From an uncultured Parabacteroides sp. (GTDB lineage Bacteria > Bacteroidota > Bacteroidia > Bacteroidales > Tannerellaceae), in NCBI GenBank assembly GCA_900770835.1, contig CAAGLQ010000237.1, positions 1-7,115 on the forward strand: a stretch of DNA of 7,115 nucleotides. The letters run 5' to 3'. Shown here one piece after another: positions 1-5,014 of the stretch; within the stretch, counting starts at the first letter, position 1, and every line of letters begins with the position of its first letter. Made by a program: the position numbers and the translations under genes. Under the pieces are notes generated by a model. That model did not search any database, was not told the origin of the DNA, and was given only the letters and a program-made list of their open reading frames with translations.

Positions 1-1355
1 GACTCAATATTCGCCTCGTCATAGACATAAAGCCCATACTCATCGCACAGGTCGTAGAACTTCCGATCCTGCGGATAGTGGCAGAGGCGCACCGCATTGA
101 GGTTGTTGCGCTTCATCAGCTCAAAATCCTTGCGCATCAGCTCTTCCGTGACGTAGTGACCCGTCTCTGGATTATGCTCATGGATGTTCACACCTTTAAA
201 CTTGACAGGTTGTCCGTTGAACAACAGCACGGTGTAGGGTTTGCCGTTACCCGCAAGCTGTTCGATCGGCTTGATCTCTAACCGACGGAAACCCACCCGT
301 GTCGGTACGACTTCCAAGGTCTTCCCTTCCTCTTCCACACGCATCAACAGCTGATAAAGGTTCGGATGCTCCGCACTCCATTTCGCCACATTCGGCAGGT
401 TCGCCTCAAACGAAGCACGCTGTGGAGCGATAGGACTCACCCAAATGGCTTGCTGGTCCGTTGCGACACATTGCCCCGTGGCATCCAACAGCTCATACCC
501 CACTTGCAAGTTACGACCCTCCGCCGTATGGTTCTTCAAGTCAATTGCCAAGCGGAACTGGCCCTCTTGATAGCTGTCATCCAGGGTGGAAACAACCTCA
601 AAGTCTTGGATACCCGCCTTAGGTTGTGCCCACAGAAAGACATCACGCTCGATGCCACTGATGCGCCAAAAGTCTTGACACTCCAAATAGGAGCCTGTGC
701 TCCAACGGAAAATCTTCAAGGTCAACACGTTCTTTCCCGGCTTCAGGTAACGATTGATCAAGAACTCAGCCGGGTTCTTGGAATCCTCGCTGTAACCTAC
801 CTCCTGACCGTTCAGATAGACATACAGTCCACTTTTCGCTCCGGCGATGTGAAGATAGATGTCTCTTCCCTCCCAATCAGCCGGTACCTCGATCTCACGC
901 CGATAAACACCTACGGGATTCGCCTCCGGCAACTGCGGGGGCTTCGGGTTGCGAGGCTGGAACTCATACCCATGATTCGTATAAATCGCTACACCGTGCC
1001 CCTGCATCTCCCAGTTGCCCGGTACCTGAATCTCGCCCCAATCCGACAGATCCGCATCCGCTGCCGTGCATTCAGCAGGCAACTCCTTGTATGCCTCCAC
1101 AAAACGGAAACGCCAGGTGCCATTCAGCAACTGGTAATAGGGACTCCGCTCATAGCGATTGGTGCGTGCCATCGCCCGATCGGCATAGGTCATGAAGGAG
1201 CTACGGGGTTGCTCCTTGTTGACAGCTACCACCTGCACATCCTGCCAGTAAGGCAACGAAGTGGGCACATTCGGTGTCTGCGCCATCATTCCTCCCGCAC
1301 AGAGCCCACATAATGCTCCGGCAAGGATCATCCGCTTGATTCGATTCATCTTCAT
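1..1355 (-). CDS. lacZ: Beta-galactosidase, glycoside hydrolase family 2 (5' part, truncated by window edge)
   Basis: Secreted GH2 beta-galactosidase, expected to cleave terminal beta-galactosides in the periplasm. 451 complete codons are present; the rest lies beyond position 1. Residues 1-25 are a signal peptide (basic MKMNRIKR, hydrophobic core, probable cleavage after MMA before Q26). The jelly-roll sugar-binding domain spans about 70-245, with YTN (N127) and QDFWRISGIERDV (D228), matching the E. coli LacZ substrate-binding Asn102 and Asp201 regions. An Ig-like GH2 domain spans about 247-360. The TIM barrel then begins with GVNIHEHNPETGH (388-400), AVRLCHYP (421-428) and YDEANIE (445-451). 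The last complete residue, E451, aligns with Mg ligand Glu416 of E. coli LacZ. Both catalytic glutamates fall outside the window. ATG at 1355 was chosen as the first in-frame start giving a full signal peptide; ATG at 1349 is an alternative. There is no Shine-Dalgarno. The lacZ symbol is by homology; the order carries many GH2 paralogues with differing substrates. Confidence 0.93.
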   Translation of the reverse strand, partial: MKMNRIKRMILAGALCGLCAGGMMAQTPNVPTSLPYWQDVQVVAVNKEQPRSSFMTYADRAMARTNRYERSPYYQLLNGTWRFRFVEAYKELPAECTAADADLSDWGEIQVPGNWEMQGHGVAIYTNHGYEFQPRNPKPPQLPEANPVGVYRREIEVPADWEGRDIYLHIAGAKSGLYVYLNGQEVGYSEDSKNPAEFLINRYLKPGKNVLTLKIFRWSTGSYLECQDFWRISGIERDVFLWAQPKAGIQDFEVVSTLDDSYQEGQFRLAIDLKNHTAEGRNLQVGYELLDATGQCVATDQQAIWVSPIAPQRASFEANLPNVAKWSAEHPNLYQLLMRVEEEGKTLEVVPTRVGFRRLEIKPIEQLAGNGKPYTVLLFNGQPVKFKGVNIHEHNPETGHYVTEELMRKDFELMKRNNLNAVRLCHYPQDRKFYDLCDEYGLYVYDEANIE

Positions 1356-1385
1356 CTGATCTAATTTTAGTGCTAAATTGTGCTA

Positions 1386-1393
1386 CGAAGGTA
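1386..1393 (-). promoter_or_regulatory. Candidate -7 promoter element of the beta-galactosidase gene
   Basis: Read on the minus strand this is TACCTTCG, one mismatch from the Bacteroidetes -7 consensus TAnnTTTG. It ends 30 bases before the start codon at 1355, giving a predicted leader of about 25 nt. No well-spaced TTTG -33 element is seen; the nearest TTG (1421-1419) is about 25 bases upstream, which is too far. A weak promoter of this kind would fit a gene needing an activator, but that is inference. Confidence 0.4.
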
Positions 1394-1399
1394 ATATTA

Positions 1400-1428
1400 T
1401 TCTTCATTTTTTCCTATTCAATGAAGAA
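1400..1428. repeat. Perfect 9-bp inverted repeat, possible operator upstream of the beta-galactosidase gene
   Basis: The left arm TTCTTCATT (1400-1408) and right arm AATGAAGAA (1420-1428) are exact reverse complements separated by 11 bases. The arm centres are 20 bp apart, about two helical turns, which suits a dimeric DNA-binding protein. The dyad lies just upstream of the candidate -7 element, roughly -21 to -49 from the predicted galactosidase start site, so it covers the -33 region. It lies outside the predicted transcript, so an RNA hairpin is less likely. The bound protein is unknown. Confidence 0.4.
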
Positions 1429-1460
1429 ATAACGCTATTTCCTTAAATATTTCATCTCAA

Positions 1461-1494
1461 TTTGTTTGATTTCTAAAAAATAGCCTTACCTTTG
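1461..1494 (+). promoter_or_regulatory. Bacteroidetes-type promoter P1 (TTTG ... TACCTTTG)
   Basis: The -7 element TACCTTTG (1487-1494) matches TAnnTTTG exactly. Two tandem TTTG copies (1461-1464 and 1465-1468) lie 22 and 18 bases upstream, bracketing the usual -33 spacing. This is the best-formed promoter in the window. Transcription should start near 1501, 120 bases before the ABC-F start codon and upstream of a terminator-like hairpin. Confidence 0.65.
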
Positions 1495-1500
1495 CCGCAC

Positions 1501-1579
1501 TACAAAAAGGGGCAAGTTATTTTTAAATTGAGTTAGATTGTTGGAAAGGGAGAGGTCGAGAGGATTTCTCCTTTTTTTT
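1501..1579 (+). ncRNA. Candidate short transcript: small RNA or attenuated leader of the ABC-F gene
   Basis: This stretch lies between promoter P1 and a terminator-like hairpin and would give an RNA of about 80 nt. It contains no ATG or GTG and no plausible small reading frame; the only TTG-initiated frames are stop-limited or overlap the terminator. The 5' segment AAAAAGGGG (1504-1512) can pair, with one G-U, with 1568-1576, the 3' arm and first Us of the terminator. An alternative, antiterminator-like fold is therefore possible. No known RNA family is recognised. Purine and pyrimidine runs pair easily by chance, so confidence is low. Confidence 0.3.
1545..1579 (+). terminator. Intrinsic terminator-like hairpin in the leader of the ABC-F gene
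   Basis: AAAGGGAGA (1545-1553) pairs with TCTCCTTTT (1567-1575): nine pairs including one G-U, extendable inward by three weak pairs. The loop is about 7 to 13 bases. A run of eight Ts occupies 1572-1579. Part of the U tract is used in the outer A-U pairs, so the functional core may be GGAGA/TCTCC plus the U run. No plus-strand gene lies upstream to be terminated except a transcript from P1. Confidence 0.5.
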
Positions 1580-1583
1580 ATTG

Positions 1584-1591
1584 TACCTTTG
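1584..1591 (+). promoter_or_regulatory. Candidate -7 element of promoter P2, proximal to the ABC-F gene
   Basis: TACCTTTG is an exact TAnnTTTG match ending 27 bases before the ATG at 1619, so the leader would be about 20 nt. No TTTG is found at the -33 position; that region is the terminator hairpin and its T run. P2 would allow expression of the ABC-F gene independent of the upstream hairpin. Confidence 0.6.
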
Positions 1592-1618
1592 CGGCCGGTT
1601 AAAAGCAAAAAGTAGCGT

Positions 1619-3568
1619 ATGATTTCAGTAGAAGGATTGACTGTTGAGTTTGGAGGGTTTACCCTGTTTGATGATATTTCATTTGTAGTAAACAAAAAAG
1701 ATCGCATTGCATTGGTCGGCAAGAATGGTGCCGGCAAATCGACGATGTTGAAGATCTTCGCCGGACAGCAATCCCCCACAAGCGGTAGTATCAGCATTCC
1801 TAAGGAGGTAACCATCGGCTATCTGCCTCAGCAAATGCAGCTTGTGGATCATCACACCGTACGGGAAGAGGCGGAGTTAGCCTTCGCCCATATCCACGAG
1901 ATGACCACTGAGATCGAACGGCTCAATAACCAATTAGCGGAACGCACCGACTACGAGTCGGAAAGCTACCAAAAGCTGATCGACCGCATGACCTACCTCA
2001 CCGAGCATTTCCAGATGATGGGAGGCAACAACTATCACGCCGAGTTGGAACGCACCTTGATTGGATTGGGTTTCCAGCGTAGTGACTTCGATCGCCCCAC
2101 GGCAGAGTTCAGTGGTGGTTGGCGTATGCGTATCGAGTTAGCGAAATTGTTGCTGCAACAGCCGGATGTGCTGCTGCTCGATGAGCCAACCAACCACCTC
2201 GACATCGAATCTATCCAATGGTTAGAGAATTTCATCGCTACCCGTGCGAACGCCGTTATCCTCGTCTCGCACGACCGTGCCTTCATCAATAACACCACTT
2301 TCCGTACAATCGAGATCGAGTTGGGCAAGATCTACGATTACAAAGTCAAATACAACGAGTATGTGCAGTTGCGTAAAGAGCGCCGCGAGCAGCAACTCCG
2401 TGCCTACGAGAATCAACAAAAGAAGTTAGCGGACACGGAGGCCTTCATCGAGCGTTTCCGCTATAAAGCGACCAAGGCCGTACAGGTGCAATCACGTATC
2501 AAACAGTTGGAAAAGGTGGAACGCATCGAGGTAGATGAGGTGGATACCGCCATGCTTAACTTAAAGTTTCCCCCTGCCCCCCGCTCCGGCTCCTACCCTG
2601 TGATTTGTGAAGAGGTAGCGAAGCGTTACGGCGATCACCTGATTTTTGACCATGTAACGTTTACGATTCATCGCGGCGATAAGGTAGCTTTCGTCGGCAA
2701 GAATGGTGAAGGTAAATCTACCTTGGTGAAGTGTATCATGGGTGAGATCAACGACTACACGGGCAAATTGCAATTGGGGCATAATGTCAAGATCGGCTAC
2801 TTCGCCCAAAACCAAGCGCAACTGCTCAATGAGAACCTGACCGTATTCGAGACGATCGACTATGTGGCCCAAGGCGATATGCGATTGAAGATCCGGGATC
2901 TGTTAGGTGCCTTCATGTTTGGCGGCGAAGCCTCTGACAAGAAGGTGAAAGTGCTTTCTGGCGGTGAGCGTACCCGCTTGGCAATGATCCGCCTCCTGTT
3001 AGAGCCGGTCAACCTGCTGATTCTCGATGAGCCGACTAATCACCTCGACATGCGCTCGAAAGATGTCTTGAAAGATGCCATCAAGGCTTTTGATGGTACT
3101 GTGATCTTGGTATCGCACGACCGCGAGTTCCTCGATGGTTTGGTGGATAAGGTGTATGAGTTCGGTAACCAACGAGTCGTTGAGCATTTAGGTGGTATCT
3201 ATGATTTCCTGGAACACAAGAAGATGGAAAGTCTATCGGAATTAGAGCGTAGCACCAAGCCCGCTACCCCTTCACCTACAGCTACCGAGACGCCCGTTTC
3301 CCAGAACAAGCTCTCTTACGAGGCACGCAAGGAACAAAGCAAAGCAATTAAGAAAGTGGAGAAAGCTGTCAGCGACGCAGAGGCACGTATCGCTTCATTG
3401 GAAAAAGAGATTGCTGAGATAGAGGGACGTTTAGCCACTCCGGAAGGCGCTGCCGACACCTCGCTCTATACCGATTATGCCGCACGCAAGCAGGCCCTCT
3501 CCGATGCGATGGATGAGTGGACAGAGCGACAGATGGAGCTGGAAGAACTGATTGCTGCACAAGGCTGA
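1619..3568 (+). CDS. ABC-F family ATPase (ribosome-associated translation factor, Uup/YdiF/YheS type)
   Basis: Soluble protein with two fused ATP-binding cassettes and no membrane segments. ABC-F proteins bind the ribosomal E site and act on peptidyl-tRNA; some protect ribosomes from antibiotics. Cassette 1: Walker A GKNGAGKST (34-42), arm-type helical insertion (about 85-145), signature FSGGW (164-168), Walker B LLLDEPTNHLD (185-195), H-switch SHD (217-219). A charged inter-domain linker covers about 238-320. Cassette 2: Walker A GKNGEGKST (360-368), signature LSGGE (446-450), Walker B ILDEPTNHLD (468-477), H-switch SHD (499-501). A Pro/Thr-rich tether (about 547-562) leads to a C-terminal coiled coil (about 567-646), as in Uup and YdiF. 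All ATPase residues are intact, including both glutamates after the Walker B aspartates (E189, E471). At 649 aa it is full length. ATG 1619 gives a complete N-terminus; the upstream sequence is A-rich without Shine-Dalgarno. It is probably the housekeeping type, since its linker shows no clear resistance-specific extension, but the subfamily needs a phylogeny. Confidence 0.95.
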   Translation: MISVEGLTVEFGGFTLFDDISFVVNKKDRIALVGKNGAGKSTMLKIFAGQQSPTSGSISIPKEVTIGYLPQQMQLVDHHTVREEAELAFAHIHEMTTEIERLNNQLAERTDYESESYQKLIDRMTYLTEHFQMMGGNNYHAELERTLIGLGFQRSDFDRPTAEFSGGWRMRIELAKLLLQQPDVLLLDEPTNHLDIESIQWLENFIATRANAVILVSHDRAFINNTTFRTIEIELGKIYDYKVKYNEYVQLRKERREQQLRAYENQQKKLADTEAFIERFRYKATKAVQVQSRIKQLEKVERIEVDEVDTAMLNLKFPPAPRSGSYPVICEEVAKRYGDHLIFDHVTFTIHRGDKVAFVGKNGEGKSTLVKCIMGEINDYTGKLQLGHNVKIGYFAQNQAQLLNENLTVFETIDYVAQGDMRLKIRDLLGAFMFGGEASDKKVKVLSGGERTRLAMIRLLLEPVNLLILDEPTNHLDMRSKDVLKDAIKAFDGTVILVSHDREFLDGLVDKVYEFGNQRVVEHLGGIYDFLEHKKMESLSELERSTKPATPSPTATETPVSQNKLSYEARKEQSKAIKKVEKAVSDAEARIASLEKEIAEIEGRLATPEGAADTSLYTDYAARKQALSDAMDEWTERQMELEELIAAQG

Positions 3569-3755
3569 CCAGTATCTGCGGCCCTTCAAGAGGTCCTCAA
3601 CGGGAACTCATGTTCATGAGAACGGTCATATTTAAATTGGAAGCAGTACACTTGCAAGAGGCTATTTTTCGTAAAAATGGGCCCTGATTGGTTGACCGAA
3701 AGCACATGACTTTGCAGACTGTACCGGGAAACATTGAAAAAGAAAAGACGCAGCA

Positions 3756-3775
3756 GCTTTTCAGGCAAGAAAAGC
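3756..3775. repeat. Perfect 7-bp inverted repeat (hairpin) in the intergenic region
   Basis: GCTTTTC (3756-3762) and GAAAAGC (3769-3775) are exact reverse complements around a 6-base loop. Neither strand shows a T run directly after the stem, so it is not a typical intrinsic terminator. Its role is unknown. Confidence 0.4.
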
Positions 3776-3832
3776 GATTTGTCCAGTTCAAATTTCAGTG
3801 CATACATCACATTACATTAAAAGACAATAACA

Positions 3833-3855
3833 TAGGCAATAACCTAAGATGCCTA
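3833..3855. repeat. Short inverted repeat upstream of the efflux promoter, weak operator candidate
   Basis: TAGGCA (3833-3838) and TGCCTA (3850-3855) are exact reverse complements with an 11-base spacer. The motif CCTAA also occurs twice (3843-3847 and 3852-3856). The centre is about 65 bases upstream of the efflux -7 element. A 6-bp dyad is expected by chance in a region this long, so this is only a candidate. Confidence 0.2.
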
Positions 3856-3907
3856 ACCATTTACATTTGTCCACCTTTACCTTGGTGACAGATTCAAAAG
3901 TTTCTTA

Positions 3908-3915
3908 TACCTTTG
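3908..3915 (+). promoter_or_regulatory. -7 promoter element of the efflux operon
   Basis: TACCTTTG is an exact match to the Bacteroidetes -7 consensus. A partial -33 element, CTTG (3881-3884), lies 23 bases upstream, slightly long. The predicted start is near 3922, only about 16 nt before the adaptor ATG at 3938. The mRNA leader is therefore very short and has no Shine-Dalgarno. Confidence 0.6.
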
Positions 3916-3937
3916 TGCCCATGTAAAATAGTATGCC

Positions 3938-5014
3938 ATGAGAGTATTATTCTATACATTACTATTAGGGTCTCTGATGGGCAGCCTGATGGCTTGCGGC
4001 GGAACGAGTGAGGATCGTCAGGAAACAGTGGGAACCATTCTCCCGGATGAAGAGGTTGCGGTGACGGTCTGCCCTTTGACGGAGGTGGATTTTCAGCATG
4101 AATTGATTAGTAATGGCAAACTGACAGCAAAACGAAAGGTGGATTTGCGCTTTGAGTCGTCGGAACTGATTGCACATATCTACGTGAAGAATGGCGATCG
4201 GGTGCGGAAAGGCATGAAGTTGGCCGAGTTGGATGGCTTTAAGCTGCAAAACCAGGCAGATCAAGCATTGGACGCCTTGGAAAAATCGAAGCTGGAGATA
4301 CAGGATGTACTGATTGGTCAGGGATATATGTTAGCAGACTCGGCGAAGGTACCAGCGGCTACTTTGAAATTAGCTCGATTGAAGAGTGGCTACAACCAGG
4401 CGTTAGCTACTTATGAGTTAGCTGTGCGCTCGTTAGAAATGGGTACGTTAGTGGCTCCGTTCGATGGGGTGATCGCTAACTTGTTCATTCAACAGGGCAA
4501 TCCGTCCTCGGCGACAGAGGCTTTTTGCACGGTGATCGACCCGCAGAGCTTAGAGGCAGACTTCACGGTGCTGGAGAATGAGTTGCCTTTGATTCATGAG
4601 GGAGACCAAGTGGCAGTCAGCCCTTTTGCAACTCCCGATCTACTGACGCAGGGGTGTGTCGTGGAGGTCAATCCATTGGTGGATGAGTCGGGCATGGTGC
4701 GTGTGAAAGCGTCGGTCGCTGCCGATAAGCGGCTCTTTGAGGGCATGAACGTACGAGTCAGCGTGCAGCGATCGTTAGGCAAACAGTTGGTAGTGCCGAA
4801 GTCGGCTGTGGTGCTGCGTTCGGGCAAGCAGGTGGTCTTCACGTTAGTGAATGGCAAGGCCTATTGGAATTATGTGCGCACAGGCTTGGAGAATGCGGAT
4901 AGCTATACGATCGTAGAGGGTTTGAAGGCCGGCGATCAAGTCATTACAACGGGTAACATCAACTTGGCACATGAGGCTCCGGTTACGGTGGTCGATAACA
5001 TAGATAGCTTATGA
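3938..5014 (+). CDS. RND efflux periplasmic adaptor (membrane fusion protein), lipoprotein
   Basis: Bridges the inner-membrane RND pump encoded next to it and an outer-membrane channel in a tripartite efflux complex. The N-terminus has a lipoprotein signal with lipobox LMAC (17-20), so C20 is the predicted lipidated residue, anchoring the protein to a membrane on the periplasmic side. The first half-lipoyl segment is around 66-100 (ELIAHIYVKNGDRVRKG, 76-92), followed by a short alpha-hairpin (about 101-168). The second lipoyl half contains LVAPFDGVIANLFIQQGN (171-188). A beta-barrel domain covers about 203-275 and a membrane-proximal domain about 284-352 (VPKSAVV at 286-292; GLKAGDQVITTGNINL at 328-343). 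At 358 aa it is normal for a short-hairpin AcrA/MexA-type adaptor. ATG 3938 is the start that gives the complete lipoprotein signal; ATG 3933 is out of frame. The stop codon overlaps the pump start (ATGA), indicating translational coupling. The substrate cannot be predicted. Confidence 0.93.
   Translation: MRVLFYTLLLGSLMGSLMACGGTSEDRQETVGTILPDEEVAVTVCPLTEVDFQHELISNGKLTAKRKVDLRFESSELIAHIYVKNGDRVRKGMKLAELDGFKLQNQADQALDALEKSKLEIQDVLIGQGYMLADSAKVPAATLKLARLKSGYNQALATYELAVRSLEMGTLVAPFDGVIANLFIQQGNPSSATEAFCTVIDPQSLEADFTVLENELPLIHEGDQVAVSPFATPDLLTQGCVVEVNPLVDESGMVRVKASVAADKRLFEGMNVRVSVQRSLGKQLVVPKSAVVLRSGKQVVFTLVNGKAYWNYVRTGLENADSYTIVEGLKAGDQVITTGNINLAHEAPVTVVDNIDSL

Larger units (their letters stand above)
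3569..3937. other. 369-bp intergenic region with no convincing gene
   Basis: This spacer separates the ABC-F gene from the efflux operon, both on the plus strand. It is AT-richer than its neighbours. Open frames of 60-75 codons occur on both strands (3688-3888 plus; 3586-3810 and 3597-3791 minus). They overlap one another, have no recognisable motif and no promoter of their own, so none is called. Small inverted repeats are present: CTCATG/CATGAG (3607-3620), ATTTTT/AAAAAT around CGT (3664-3678), a 7-bp pair at 3756-3775 and TAGGCA/TGCCTA (3833-3855). No clear T-tract terminator for the ABC-F gene is seen. The region could be a decayed gene or a dispersed non-coding repeat; the sequence alone does not decide. 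Confidence 0.6.

Noticed and set aside
366..1313. Long open frame of 315 codons on the plus strand opposite the beta-galactosidase gene.
   Set aside because: The minus strand encodes an unmistakable GH2 enzyme through the whole stretch. The plus frame has no recognised motif and arises from codon bias of the real gene.
1201..1407. Alternative minus-strand frame starting at 1407, upstream of the galactosidase start.
   Set aside because: It is out of frame with the GH2 enzyme, starts upstream of the likely transcription start and encodes no signal peptide or motif.
3607..3620. Palindrome CTCATG/CATGAG just after the ABC-F gene, considered as a terminator or attachment site.
   Set aside because: The 2-base spacer is too small for a stable RNA loop without opening pairs. 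There is no T tract, and no second copy that would suggest an attachment site.
3756..3775. Hairpin considered as the terminator of the ABC-F gene.
   Set aside because: No T run follows the stem on either strand, and it lies almost 190 bases after the stop codon.
3688..3888. Possible 66-residue protein in the intergenic region, MVDRKHMTLQ...
   Set aside because: There is no promoter or ribosome-binding context and no recognisable motif, and equally long frames exist on the opposite strand over the same bases.
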